Shown here one piece after another: positions 16,799 to 25,827 of a stretch of 64,000 bases of DNA; within the stretch, counting starts at the first letter, position 1; each line of letters begins with the position of its first letter. A model generated the notes under the pieces. That model was not told the DNA's origin. It was given only the letters and a program-made list of their open reading frames with translations, and ran no database searches. The stretch covers positions 1,860,001 to 1,924,000 of the forward strand of contig NZ_CP061306.1 in the NCBI RefSeq assembly GCF_018687815.1. Direction: 5' to 3'. The stretch is from Polynucleobacter sp. JS-JIR-II-b4 (lineage in GTDB: Bacteria; Pseudomonadota; Gammaproteobacteria; Burkholderiales; Burkholderiaceae). Both the position numbers and the translations under genes were made by a program.

Positions 16799-18110
16799 TC
16801 TTCATGCGATCCATTGCAAGATATTTTTTGAATGCAGCATTTACCTGCTCTAAAGTTACCGCCTCAATTTGCTTAGTCCATACATCCATCGTATCGAGCG
16901 GCAGGTCATTCCATGCAATTGAAGAGACGTTATCCAACAACTTACGATTGTTATCAATTCGCAGTGGATAACCGTTCACTAGGTTTGCTTTAGCAGCCAT
17001 AAGCTCAGATGGAGTGGGTCCATCAGCAATAAATTGAGCAGTGGTAGAACTCATCACCTCTAAAGCCAGCGCAGCCTGATCACTCTTGGTTTGTAGACCT
17101 GCTTGAAAAATGCCATTCTCTTTTCCAGGAATAAAGTAACTAAACACGCTATATGCCAGACCGCGCTTCTCACGCACCTCAGCCATCAAGCGAGAGACAA
17201 AACCGCCGCCGCCTAAAACATAGTTACCAACTAGTAAGGGGAAGTAATCAGGGTTGTTGCGAGCAACCGCCGTCATCCCCATAGCAATGTGGGCCTGCTG
17301 AGAGTCAAAAGGAATTTGAATTTCTCTTTGTGCCAGAGGCTCCACAGGAGAGCGCTCGAGTTCAGGCAACTTCGCAATAGGCTGACCTGAAGCAGGAATC
17401 TGCTTTAACAAAGCTTTGACAATTTCCTCCGCTTGAGCACGGTCAATATCGCCAACAATACTCACAATCATGCGATCACCGCGATAAAACAGCTTATGAA
17501 ATTGCACTAGGTCATTCGCGCTTACAGCAGCAACTGATTTCACTGTTGGCGAATCAGCTAGGGGATAGTTTCCATATACTGATTTTTTAAAACGACGTTC
17601 GAGAACAAACTCGGGTTTTGTTTCCGCCTCAAGCAAACTTGTTATCGTTCTTTGTTTCTCACGCTCAACAATCTTTGAATCGTAAGTCGGCGCGCTCAAC
17701 ATAGCAGCAGCTAGTTGTACTGCTCTATCGCGCAAGTCTTTTCGACTCAAACTGCGAATGCGCAAGATTGCTCGCTCGCCGCTCACAGATAAGCCAATAT
17801 TTGCTCCAAGATCAGCGATTTCATCAGCTATTTGAGCTTCAGTGAGAACCCCTTTTTCGCTCTTAACCCCATAATTCATCAGGCCTGCAACCATATCGGC
17901 TAGGCCACTTTTGCCAGCAGGGTCATAGCGATCGCCTGCATCAATGCTCACTTCAATGTCTACCATCGGCAACGCTTTGGTTTGTACTAAATATGCCTTG
18001 GCGCCCTTATAAGAATCTAACTTCTCGATCGGCAAGATGGCGTGCGCATTACCAAGCAAGCCAAAAGTAAAGAGGCAAACTGATATACCTTTAATGAAGA
18101 GATTCATCAT
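16770..18110 (-). CDS. M16 family peptidase-like protein, non-catalytic partner
   Basis: A 446-residue exported protein (N-terminal signal ending near LGNAHA) of the M16 insulinase family. It lacks the HXXEH zinc motif: the aligned position reads GLADMVAGLMNYG. It keeps the substrate-binding R/Y pair in EKRGLAYSVF. In M16B heterodimers one chain carries the zinc site and the other the R/Y pair; the gene just upstream provides the zinc site, so the two should pair in the periplasm. The start overlaps the upstream stop by 4 bases. Confidence 0.88.
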   Translation of the reverse strand: MMNLFIKGISVCLFTFGLLGNAHAILPIEKLDSYKGAKAYLVQTKALPMVDIEVSIDAGDRYDPAGKSGLADMVAGLMNYGVKSEKGVLTEAQIADEIADLGANIGLSVSGERAILRIRSLSRKDLRDRAVQLAAAMLSAPTYDSKIVEREKQRTITSLLEAETKPEFVLERRFKKSVYGNYPLADSPTVKSVAAVSANDLVQFHKLFYRGDRMIVSIVGDIDRAQAEEIVKALLKQIPASGQPIAKLPELERSPVEPLAQREIQIPFDSQQAHIAMGMTAVARNNPDYFPLLVGNYVLGGGGFVSRLMAEVREKRGLAYSVFSYFIPGKENGIFQAGLQTKSDQAALALEVMSSTTAQFIADGPTPSELMAAKANLVNGYPLRIDNNRKLLDNVSSIAWNDLPLDTMDVWTKQIEAVTLEQVNAAFKKYLAMDRMKIVVLGAKNK

Positions 18111-19471
18111 TTGCCCTCCTTACCGGCAGCTTGACGCACCTGAGGATCTAATACCGCAATCGTGAGACCTTCATCAACTAGGTATTTCTTAGCAACAGCT
18201 TGAACTTGTGCGGGAGTAATGGATTGCATTTTTTCTAACATGTAATCGATGTCCTTCCAAGAAAATCCTGCCATCTCTGTGCTGCCAATTTCCATTGCTT
18301 GGCCAAAGATAGAATCCCGTTTATAGATTTGCTCAGACAGAATGCGCACCTTAATTCTCTTGAGCTCAGACTCCAGAATCCCTTTTTGCTTTAATTCGGC
18401 AAGCGCCTTCCGGATGCTTACCTGAGCCTGATCGACTGTTTTTCCTTTAGCCATCGTGGCGCTAATTAAGAATAGTTCTGGCCCACGAGAAATCATGTCG
18501 TAGCCAACACCCACATCATTCACTACTTTTTCCTGCTTAACGAGAGTGCGATTTAAGCGGGCATTGTCATAGCCATCCAGCACTGCTGTCAGAAGCTCTA
18601 AGGCATATGGCTCGGGGTCATCCAGCTTGCCAGGCTCGAGACGGGGCACCTTCCAAGCCATGGTTAGTTGAGCGCTATCAGCTGGCGCCCTTACCTGAAC
18701 CTGCTTAATACCTTTTTGAGGTGGCTCAATTTGTGGCTTACGCACTGGCAACTCATGAGCAACGGCAGCGCCGTAATACTTCTCCGCCATATTCAATACT
18801 TTTTTAGCATCCACATCACCGCTGATGACTACGGTTGCATTGTTTGGCTTATACCAACTGCGATACCAATCTCGCGCATCGGATGCCTTCATATTCTCTA
18901 AGTCATTCATCCAACCAATAACGGGGTGGCGATATGGAGAACTCATATAAGCAGTTGCCATTAATGATTCGTTGAGCAAACTACTTGGATTGTCTTCTGT
19001 TCGTAAGCGACGCTCTTCCATGATGACCTGAATTTCTTTTAAGAATTCTGCATCATCAAAATTGAGGTTAGACATCCGATCTGCTTCAAGCTTGATTACG
19101 TCTTCTAATTTTGATTTTTCAACTTGCTGAAAATAAGCGGTGTAATCGCGCGAGGTAAATGCATTTTCGCGCCCACCGACCGCGGCTACCAAGCGAGAAA
19201 ATTCGCCTGCCTTTACTTTGTCAGTACCTTTAAACATCATGTGCTCAAGCACATGAGCCACTCCAGTCTTACCATTGACCTCATCCATGGAGCCAGCACG
19301 ATACCAAGCCATATGAGCTACTGTTGGCGCACGATGATCTTCCCTGACAATCAATTTGAGGCCATTGCTCAACCGATACTCATGCGTATCCCCTGAATCA
19401 GGACCAGCAGCCCAAGTCAGCTGGCTAAATACGAAGAATAAAAAGGAAATTCGGAGTAAATTGGAAAGCAT
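18107..19471 (-). CDS. M16 family zinc metallopeptidase, catalytic subunit
   Basis: A 454-residue exported peptidase. After a signal peptide (FFVFSQLTWA) comes the domain with zinc motif HVLEH in TGVAHVLEHMMFKGT and the downstream glutamate in the EADRM region. It is translationally coupled to the non-catalytic partner at 16770-18110. The likely role is periplasmic peptide or protein turnover; the substrate is unknown. It is divergent from ftsY with a 63-base gap. Confidence 0.92.
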   Translation of the reverse strand: MLSNLLRISFLFFVFSQLTWAAGPDSGDTHEYRLSNGLKLIVREDHRAPTVAHMAWYRAGSMDEVNGKTGVAHVLEHMMFKGTDKVKAGEFSRLVAAVGGRENAFTSRDYTAYFQQVEKSKLEDVIKLEADRMSNLNFDDAEFLKEIQVIMEERRLRTEDNPSSLLNESLMATAYMSSPYRHPVIGWMNDLENMKASDARDWYRSWYKPNNATVVISGDVDAKKVLNMAEKYYGAAVAHELPVRKPQIEPPQKGIKQVQVRAPADSAQLTMAWKVPRLEPGKLDDPEPYALELLTAVLDGYDNARLNRTLVKQEKVVNDVGVGYDMISRGPELFLISATMAKGKTVDQAQVSIRKALAELKQKGILESELKRIKVRILSEQIYKRDSIFGQAMEIGSTEMAGFSWKDIDYMLEKMQSITPAQVQAVAKKYLVDEGLTIAVLDPQVRQAAGKEGK

Positions 19472-19534
19472 CTGCTAAATCACCATATCCCTAGAATTAA
19501 ATTGATAAGATGCAAGGTTTAAATTGTATCGATT

Positions 19535-20425
19535 ATGTTCGGCTTACGTAAAACCCTCGGATCCCTTTTCAAATCAAGCAAGATTGATGAATCTTGGTTT
19601 GAAACTTTAGAAGAATCACTCATTCAAAGTGATGTGGGTCTACCTACGACTGAACAACTCATCACCAAACTACGCAAAGCAGCCAAGTCTGAAAAGGCTT
19701 CTAGTCCAGAAGAGTTGCAAGCTCTTCTCATTCAAGAAGTCAGCGCCCTATTAACTGCTATTGAACCTTTACCAAACCCACTGTTTACAAGTGATAAGCC
19801 TAACACCCCAGAGGTATGGTTGGTTGTAGGGGTAAATGGAGCCGGCAAGACTACGACCATTGGCAAACTCTGCCGACTCTTTCAGTCTCAAGGTAAGTCA
19901 GTTCTTTTAGCTGCAGGCGATACCTTTAGAGCTGCGGCACGTAATCAGCTTCAGGAGTGGGGTGGACGCAACCAGGTTGACGTTATTACTCAAGAAGGTG
20001 GTGATGCAGCAGCCGTTGCACACGACGCCATTCATGCTGCCATCTCTCGCAAGAACGATATTCTCATCATTGACACTGCAGGCCGTCTTGCTACCCAAGA
20101 CAACCTCATGGAAGAGCTTAAGAAAGTAAAACGCGTCATTGGTAAAGTGCTTCCTGGGGCACCTCATCACACCCTGCTTGTTTTGGATGGCAATACCGGA
20201 CAGAATGGCTTGAGCCAGGTAAAGGCCTTCCATGCCGCTCTTGGCCTAACTGGAATCATCGTTACAAAGCTTGATGGCACTGCTAAGGGCGGCGTGATCT
20301 GCGCCCTAGCCCACACCCTACAAGATGGCCCAAAACCCGCTGTTCTAGCCCTAGGCAAGGGCGAAGGGATTGAAGATTTAGCCCCCTTCACAGCAGAACA
20401 ATATTCATCTGAATTATTCAATTAA
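19535..20425 (+). CDS. ftsY: Signal recognition particle receptor FtsY
   Basis: SRP-receptor GTPase that targets nascent inner-membrane proteins to the translocon. The NG domain is complete: G1 GVNGAGKTTT, G3 DTAGR, G4 TKLDGTAKGG. At 296 residues the protein has no long acidic A domain, only a short start MFGLRKTLGSLFKSSK that probably binds lipid. It is separated from rpoH by 93 bases containing the CIRCE element. Confidence 0.95.
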   Translation: MFGLRKTLGSLFKSSKIDESWFETLEESLIQSDVGLPTTEQLITKLRKAAKSEKASSPEELQALLIQEVSALLTAIEPLPNPLFTSDKPNTPEVWLVVGVNGAGKTTTIGKLCRLFQSQGKSVLLAAGDTFRAAARNQLQEWGGRNQVDVITQEGGDAAAVAHDAIHAAISRKNDILIIDTAGRLATQDNLMEELKKVKRVIGKVLPGAPHHTLLVLDGNTGQNGLSQVKAFHAALGLTGIIVTKLDGTAKGGVICALAHTLQDGPKPAVLALGKGEGIEDLAPFTAEQYSSELFN

Positions 20426-20453
20426 ATCAATAGCTTACAGGTCATTAAAACCA

Positions 20454-20480
20454 TTAGCACTCTCTTGACAAGAGTGCTAA
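20454..20480 (+). promoter_or_regulatory. CIRCE operator (HrcA-binding) with -35 inside, upstream of rpoH
   Basis: TTAGCACTC at 20454-20462, nine bases, then GAGTGCTAA at 20472-20480 is a perfect match to the CIRCE consensus bound by the heat-shock repressor HrcA. The nine-base spacer contains TTGACA (20465-20470), a consensus -35; TCTATT at 20489-20494 is a possible -10 at an 18-base spacing. HrcA binding here would block RNA polymerase at the rpoH promoter. Confidence 0.9.
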
Positions 20481-20518
20481 AATAGACTTCTATTAACACC
20501 TCATATTTATAAGAAAAA

Positions 20519-21442
20519 ATGGTTCAAAAGAAATCCGACAAACCGAATTTGCAAACGCTGCCAGTCGCGCAGACTGCGTCGGCGTCTGCATTTCCAATGC
20601 TGCCAACTCTTGGGGTTGGCACTCTCGACTCATACATTTCGTACGTTAATCGCGTACCAATGCTTAGTGCTGCAGAAGAATTACATCTTGCGCAGGAATT
20701 TCGTCGTACTGAAAATGTCGATGCCGCTAAAACTTTAGTACTCTCTCATTTACGCTTAGTAGTTTCTGTTGCTCGCCAATATCTTGGCTATGGAATCCCG
20801 CATGCCGACTTAATTCAAGAAGGCAATATTGGCTTGATGAAAGCCGTTAAACGCTATGACCCAAACAATGGTGCACGTTTAGTGTCGTATGCAATCCATT
20901 GGATCAAAGCAGAAATTCATGAGTACATTCTCAAGAATTGGCGCTTAGTAAAAACTGCAACTACTAAAGCACAACGCAAATTATTCTTTAACTTACGCAG
21001 CAACAAACCTACCTTAAGTGCGCTTACACCTAGTGAAGTTGAAGCATTGGCTAAAGCACTTGATGTCAAAGGTTCTGACGTTAAAGAAATGGAAATTCGC
21101 CTTGCTGGTGGGGATATCGCTTTAGAAGGCGATGACAGCGACGATGAGTCTGCTTACGCTCCTATTCAATGGTTAGCAGATAACTCTCAAGAGCCTACCG
21201 CTCGCATTGCTAGTGCTGAAGCGGATGCCCTTCAAGGCCCCAAACTAGACCAAGCACTGATGGCTTTAGATGAGCGTAGTCGCAATATTGTGCAATCTCG
21301 GTGGTTAGCGATGGATGCCGAAGGTAATGGCACGAAAACATTGCATGACCTAGCCGATGAATATGGCATCTCCGCAGAACGCGTTCGCCAAATTGAAACT
21401 GCCGCTCTCAAAAAGATGCGCGGCTTGCTACAAGCAGCTTAA
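20519..21442 (+). CDS. rpoH: RNA polymerase sigma-32 factor RpoH
   Basis: Heat-shock sigma factor. Region 2 includes HLRLVVSVARQYLGYG and DLIQEGNIGLMKAVKRYDP; the RpoH-specific box QRKLFFNLR is present; region 4 ends with the helix-turn-helix around EYGISAERVRQIETAALKKM. Length 307, with an extra N-terminal segment of about 30 residues. Its promoter overlaps a perfect CIRCE element, so HrcA probably controls its level, in addition to any control of RpoH stability. Confidence 0.96.
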   Translation: MVQKKSDKPNLQTLPVAQTASASAFPMLPTLGVGTLDSYISYVNRVPMLSAAEELHLAQEFRRTENVDAAKTLVLSHLRLVVSVARQYLGYGIPHADLIQEGNIGLMKAVKRYDPNNGARLVSYAIHWIKAEIHEYILKNWRLVKTATTKAQRKLFFNLRSNKPTLSALTPSEVEALAKALDVKGSDVKEMEIRLAGGDIALEGDDSDDESAYAPIQWLADNSQEPTARIASAEADALQGPKLDQALMALDERSRNIVQSRWLAMDAEGNGTKTLHDLADEYGISAERVRQIETAALKKMRGLLQAA

Positions 21443-21448
21443 TCAATC

Positions 21449-21475
21449 AAGAAGTTTGCAGACAGCAAACTTCTT
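21449..21475 (+). terminator. Terminator between convergent rpoH and SCO1 genes
   Basis: AAGAAGTTTGC and GCAAACTTCTT form a perfect 11-pair stem around an AGACA loop, followed on the plus strand by a T-rich tract. It lies 6 bases after the rpoH stop and 8 bases before the end of the convergent SCO1 gene. Confidence 0.75.
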
Positions 21476-21483
21476 AACTTTTC

Positions 21484-22068
21484 TTACTTCAGCAATTCTT
21501 TCAAGTCATGTGCCAAGGTCTCTGGACCTTGGGCGTGCTTGATATACAAACGTAGGTGACCTTGAGGATCAAATGCATAGCTGCCTGCCGTGTGATCCAT
21601 TGTGTAAGAGCCCGGCTTTGCTCCTGGCACCTTCTTGTAATAAATCTTAAAGTCTTTGGCCACCTTCTCTAAGGAGGCTTCATCTGCGGGACGCAAACCC
21701 AAGAAGCAGGAATCAAATGCAGGCACATACTGCTTCAGAATTTCTGCGGTGTCGCGCTCTGGGTCTACAGTGACAAAAAGTACCTGCACCTTATCGGACT
21801 GAGGACCCAAGAGGGTCATGACTTGCTGCATTTCAGTTAAGGTGGTCGGGCAAATATCAGGGCATTGGGTGTATCCAAAAAACATCACAACCACTTTGCC
21901 TTTGAAGTCTGCCAAGGTTCTAACCTTGCCATCAGGATCTACCAAACTAAAGTCTTTGCCAAACGCCGTACTACCAGTGATATCAATATTTTTAAACTCT
22001 GGCTTTGGGCTACAAGCACTCAATACAAAACAAATAATTGCTAAAAAGCAAATGCGCAGAAAATTCAT
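21484..22068 (-). CDS. SCO1/SenC family copper chaperone for cytochrome c oxidase
   Basis: A 194-residue lipoprotein: the N-terminal signal ends in the lipobox LSAC. The thioredoxin-like domain has the copper-binding CPDIC motif and the distal histidine in YTMDHTAGS. SCO proteins deliver or reduce the CuA site of oxidase subunit II. It is the last gene of the oxidase assembly run and follows ctaB by 7 bases. Confidence 0.93.
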   Translation of the reverse strand: MNFLRICFLAIICFVLSACSPKPEFKNIDITGSTAFGKDFSLVDPDGKVRTLADFKGKVVVMFFGYTQCPDICPTTLTEMQQVMTLLGPQSDKVQVLFVTVDPERDTAEILKQYVPAFDSCFLGLRPADEASLEKVAKDFKIYYKKVPGAKPGSYTMDHTAGSYAFDPQGHLRLYIKHAQGPETLAHDLKELLK

Positions 22069-22075
22069 ATTGATC

Positions 22076-22969
22076 TCAGAGGAAATAATGATCTATCAAG
22101 AGCGCTGCAAAGAGTAGCGAAAGATAGGTAATTGAAAATCGGAATGTCTTTTTAGCCAACGCATCGCTGTAGGAAATAAATAGCGCAAGCACGTAGGCTA
22201 AGAACATTAATCCCAGAATAATTGCGGAGACTAAATACACCATACCGCTCATCCCGTAAATATAGGGCAGCATCGTAGCTGCAATCAAAATCAGGGTATA
22301 AAGCACGATATTGAGAAGCGTGAAACGCTCTCCGTGAGTTACTGGCAACATTGGTAAGCCCGATTGAACATAGTCATCGCGACGATACAAAGCCAATGCC
22401 CAGAAATGCGGAGGAGTCCATACGAAAATAATCAGAACTAAAAGCCAAGCTTCTGCAGAAACGGTATTAGTCACTGCGGCCCAGCCCAAGGCTGGTGGCA
22501 TTGCGCCAGATAAACCGCCAATGACAATATTTTGCGGCGTGGCAGGCTTTAATAACCAGGTATAGATCACTGCATAACCAACGAAGGTGGCAAGTGTTAG
22601 CCACATTGTTAATGGGTTACAGAAATTCCACAAAATAATCATTCCAAGTGAACCTAGAACAATTGAGAAAATAATGATGTGAAAAGGCGTGACTTCGCCG
22701 GTGGCCGATGGACGCCAAGCAGTGCGCTTCATCTTGGCATCAACAGCTTGCTCAATCAAACAGTTCACTGCAAATGCGGCACCAGCCAAAAGCCAGATAC
22801 CAACGATGCCACCAAAGAGCACTGGGTAGGGAACCATGCCGGGCGTCGCCAAGAACATTCCAATCACCGCACAAAAAACGGCGAGCTGAGTCACTCTCGG
22901 TTTAGTTAAAACCCAATATTGACGCCAACGTGGCATAGCCACAGGTGCGCTTGTTTTAGAGTCACTCAT
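22076..22969 (-). CDS. ctaB: Protoheme IX farnesyltransferase (haem O synthase) CtaB/CyoE
   Basis: Adds a farnesyl group to haem b to make haem O, the precursor of haem A. The frame is open from 23089, but the start is placed at the ATG at 22969, directly after the ctaA stop, giving 298 residues as usual. Several membrane segments are visible, with the prenyl-diphosphate motif around [15 protein letters not shown] and a second acidic motif in ALYRRDDY. It is an integral inner-membrane enzyme. Confidence 0.95.
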   Translation of the reverse strand: MSDSKTSAPVAMPRWRQYWVLTKPRVTQLAVFCAVIGMFLATPGMVPYPVLFGGIVGIWLLAGAAFAVNCLIEQAVDAKMKRTAWRPSATGEVTPFHIIIFSIVLGSLGMIILWNFCNPLTMWLTLATFVGYAVIYTWLLKPATPQNIVIGGLSGAMPPALGWAAVTNTVSAEAWLLVLIIFVWTPPHFWALALYRRDDYVQSGLPMLPVTHGERFTLLNIVLYTLILIAATMLPYIYGMSGMVYLVSAIILGLMFLAYVLALFISYSDALAKKTFRFSITYLSLLFAALLIDHYFL

Positions 22970-22971
22970 AT

Positions 22972-24093
22972 TTACGCCATCTTCTTTTGAATGAAAGGCT
23001 TCCAAGAAGCCCAATAACTCATTCTGACCAAACAGAATACCAAAGCTGCAGAGCCAGCAGTGTGTAATAAAGCAGCCATTAACGGCCACTGAAACACCAC
23101 ATTAGAAATACCAGTGATGACTTGCAATAAAAGTACCGCCAGCAAAAGCTTGGCTACTTGACTAAGGCCTGATAGAACTGGGGTTGCCAGCGCAAGAGCG
23201 CTCCAGCCCATCGTACCAAGCACGACCAAGACCAGCATGGCAAAAAGGCGATGCGCCCAATGGATCGTTTGCAATGCCGCAGGGGAAATAAATTCTCCTT
23301 GAGCATTGAGCCCCAATTGACGCCAGAGTGTAAAGCCCTCACTCCAATTAGTCTCAGGCCAGGCACTACCCAAACAGGTGGGGAAATCAGGGCAAGCTAG
23401 TACTGCGTAATTAGTACTCACCCATGCACCTAGGAAAACCTGGGTGAATAAAACAATAAAAGAAAGGGTGAGGAGTTGCCCAGAAAGCGGCCGTACGCGA
23501 ATGGTACGAATAGCAGAGGACTTGCTCTCCCATGACTGCTGCGCATACGCTGTTAAGCAAGCCAATAAGATCAAGGCCAACATCAAGTGAATCGTAACGA
23601 TGATTGGCTGCAACTTCAGGGTAACAGTCCAAGCACCAAAGGCACCTTGAACACAGACTAATAAGAGCAAGCCCAAGCTGCCGAGTAAAGGATTTTTTCC
23701 TAAGGACTTCAGTTTAGAAAATGCAATAGCCACTTGTACCAAAATCAATGTACCTACTGTCATAGCTAAGTAGCGATGAATCATTTCAATCCAAGCCTTA
23801 ATGACCGTCACAGGCCCAGTCGGCAAGGCGCTCTCAGCTTGCTGAATATCGCCAAGCGCATGAAAAGGATTGGAGGTGCCGTAGCATCCAGGCCAATCAG
23901 GGCAGCCCAGCCCAGAGTCAGTAAGGCGTGTAAATGCACCAAATACAATTAGATCAAAGGTCATGAAGACCAAGACCCAATTGAGTTTTTGCAACAAGCT
24001 ATAGCCAGGCTTTTTCCAAATGAAGAAGAGCGGTAGGCCAGCAAAAATAATAGCGATGGCTGCCAGCTCCAGAAATAAAATCAGACTGGGCAT
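22972..24093 (-). CDS. ctaA: Haem A synthase CtaA (COX15 type)
   Basis: Oxidises the haem O methyl group to give haem A for cytochrome aa3 oxidase. The 373-residue membrane protein has about eight hydrophobic segments, conserved histidine in EMIHRYLAM and WAHRLFAM, and the extracytoplasmic cysteine pair in [15 protein letters not shown] plus CPDFPTC, typical of COX15 proteins. Its start overlaps the preceding gene stop by one base, and ctaB follows after 2 bases. Confidence 0.95.
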   Translation of the reverse strand: MPSLILFLELAAIAIIFAGLPLFFIWKKPGYSLLQKLNWVLVFMTFDLIVFGAFTRLTDSGLGCPDWPGCYGTSNPFHALGDIQQAESALPTGPVTVIKAWIEMIHRYLAMTVGTLILVQVAIAFSKLKSLGKNPLLGSLGLLLLVCVQGAFGAWTVTLKLQPIIVTIHLMLALILLACLTAYAQQSWESKSSAIRTIRVRPLSGQLLTLSFIVLFTQVFLGAWVSTNYAVLACPDFPTCLGSAWPETNWSEGFTLWRQLGLNAQGEFISPAALQTIHWAHRLFAMLVLVVLGTMGWSALALATPVLSGLSQVAKLLLAVLLLQVITGISNVVFQWPLMAALLHTAGSAALVFCLVRMSYWASWKPFIQKKMA

Positions 24094-24749
24094 TACAAAC
24101 TTTCGCCCTTGTGATTTAACTTCAGAAGCTTTTCCAAGTCTTTCTTCATACTAGAAAATTCTTTAGGGGAATTTGTCACTGGGAAATACATCATCTTGGC
24201 AGGACTTGGGTCAATCAACTGAATTTCCTGTCCTACACCTTCCTTATTTAACCAAGCCTCAAAGTCAGCCCTTTGCTTTGGGTCGGAGGGCAATGTAAGT
24301 ACCTTAAGCCCCGCCGTCTTTTCGTCATAAATCTTGAGGACCTCAGGGTCAACAGGCTTACCATCTGTATTCACCCAGATCAATTGCAAGCGTCCACTTT
24401 CTCTACCCATAGCCACTCTGGTTTGGCGCATCAGAAATAAAGCTTCAATACATTTCTCATCTTTGATGTGACATTCACCAGCTGGACGAGCAACCAAGAG
24501 AGTCCACTTACCCTGGAGTGGGGCATCAAGCCACGCCGCATTGAACTCTTGCGCTGGATATACGAGTGTTCCGAAATTGGTTTTTCCGCCCTCAGGTTTA
24601 ATCACGTAATAAGCAAAGTAAGAGGCAAGAACTGGGGAGGCGCAGGCTAACAATAGCAACAACATCTGAATGCGGCCACGACGCGTACGCGCATTAATAG
24701 CAGATGCATCTATCTGTGAAGCCGGAATTAATAACTCTTTATCACTCAC
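24093..24749 (-). CDS. Conserved membrane-anchored protein of the oxidase cluster, possible thioredoxin-like assembly factor
   Basis: A 218-residue protein of no assigned function. One membrane segment (about residues 28-48) is followed by an extracytoplasmic domain. The strand GKWTLLVAR, a C-X6-C pair in GECHIKDEKCIEAL, a helix, and then LQLIWVNTDG resemble the start of a thioredoxin/SCO-like fold, but with wider cysteine spacing than SCO. The start is GTG at 24749, overlapping the SURF1 stop by 4 bases (GTGA). Position between SURF1 and ctaA argues for a role in oxidase assembly; the fold is my inference. Confidence 0.75.
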   Translation of the reverse strand: MSDKELLIPASQIDASAINARTRRGRIQMLLLLLACASPVLASYFAYYVIKPEGGKTNFGTLVYPAQEFNAAWLDAPLQGKWTLLVARPAGECHIKDEKCIEALFLMRQTRVAMGRESGRLQLIWVNTDGKPVDPEVLKIYDEKTAGLKVLTLPSDPKQRADFEAWLNKEGVGQEIQLIDPSPAKMMYFPVTNSPKEFSSMKKDLEKLLKLNHKGESL

Positions 24750-25534
24750 TCTTGATCCCCATTCGCTAATTCCTGTCGTTTATATTGCCGCAGGCCATTT
24801 AGTAACCAAAATAAAAATCCAGCAAGAGCCAAGGCAAACCACTGGAATGCATAAGCATAATGGCGATCGACTCCGCTTGTCAGGGGTGCCCAATCGCGGA
24901 TTAAGCCATCCACCGCACCAACCTCAAGCTCACGCAAGATAAAGGGCGCTTGGCTCCAACCATGCAGCTTGCCTTCAGCCGTTAAATCAAAATTTTGCTC
25001 AATTCTTGGCTTGTTGATATCAGTAGAAATCTTGCTACTACCCAGCTCATAGACTTTCCCCGGATGAGCAAATACGATACCTTCAATATTGACTACCTTG
25101 TTTGGAGTTTGCACTGGCGGCAGCGTTTCACGATTTTCATTGTTACGCGGTGCCCAACCTCGATTGACCCAAAGGACCTCATGCCTCCCCTCAAGCATCA
25201 AAGGCATCATCAGGTAAAAGCCAGACTGTGCGGTGGCACTACCTTCAGGTGGAATAGGTCTTGGCCTGTTATCCAACCAAACTGCCGCCTCAGGAATATA
25301 TTGTCCACGAGCACTCATGCGACGCTCACCCGCCTCTTCCAAAGTCCATGGTCCTGCATTCGCACTCAAGATAGGCATTTGTTGGCGAGCCTGTAAAGTC
25401 GCTGCCAAGGCAATTTTGGTATTAGCCCTGCTTAGTTGCCAGACCCCAGCACCACAGCCGATCGCAATGACCAGCAAGGCTGATAAAGTAGCGACTATGC
25501 GCTTGGCAACGAGGGCAAAAAACAGCTTATTCAA
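24746..25534 (-). CDS. SURF1 family oxidase assembly protein
   Basis: Helps insert haem A into subunit I of cytochrome c oxidase. The 262-residue protein has a membrane segment at each end (about 10-32 and 230-250), the family layout, with the large periplasmic domain between. The conserved VNRGWAPR motif is clear. It lies 14 bases from the oppositely oriented small gene at 25549 and overlaps the next gene by 4 bases. Confidence 0.92.
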   Translation of the reverse strand: MNKLFFALVAKRIVATLSALLVIAIGCGAGVWQLSRANTKIALAATLQARQQMPILSANAGPWTLEEAGERRMSARGQYIPEAAVWLDNRPRPIPPEGSATAQSGFYLMMPLMLEGRHEVLWVNRGWAPRNNENRETLPPVQTPNKVVNIEGIVFAHPGKVYELGSSKISTDINKPRIEQNFDLTAEGKLHGWSQAPFILRELEVGAVDGLIRDWAPLTSGVDRHYAYAFQWFALALAGFLFWLLNGLRQYKRQELANGDQE

Positions 25535-25548
25535 TTGAGGGATTTGAG

Positions 25549-25761
25549 ATGAAGTGGATTATTCCTATTGTCCTACTAATGATTGTTTTTAGCTTAGGAT
25601 CGGCTTTGTATTACATGATGAAAGATAGGGGAAATAGTTCCCGAATGGTTCATTCGTTGATGCTGCGCATTGGATTATCGGTCGCACTATTTTTAGGCAT
25701 CCTCCTGGCCCATTACTTTGGCCTCATTGAGGCTACCGGCATCAAGGTTGGAACTAATTAA
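25549..25761 (+). CDS. Small twin-transmembrane protein, DUF2909-like
   Basis: A 70-residue protein with two hydrophobic segments (about 4-24 and 42-62) and the pattern KDRGNSSRMVHSLMLRIGLS between them, as in DUF2909 twin-TM proteins found beside oxidase genes in betaproteobacteria. It is the only plus-strand gene inside the oxidase locus. GAGGGA upstream can act as ribosome site. Function unknown; an assembly or stability role is inferred from position. Confidence 0.8.
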   Translation: MKWIIPIVLLMIVFSLGSALYYMMKDRGNSSRMVHSLMLRIGLSVALFLGILLAHYFGLIEATGIKVGTN

Positions 25762-25792
25762 TCGTTAACGCACAAAACAAGAGCACTAAAAC

Positions 25793-25820
25793 AAATCGGG
25801 GCTTTTAAGCCCCGATTTTT
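25793..25820. terminator. Bidirectional terminator between DUF2909 gene and ctaE
   Basis: AAATCGGGGCTT and AAGCCCCGATTT form a GC-rich hairpin with T runs on the plus-strand side and a GTTTTAG tract on the minus-strand side. It lies in the 66-base gap between two convergent genes and can serve both. Confidence 0.8.
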
Positions 25821-25827
25821 ATTCAAC

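Noticed and set aside
22970..23089. N-terminal extension of CtaB to 23089
   Set aside because: It overlaps the end of ctaA and has no CtaB character; the ATG at 22969 gives the normal length.
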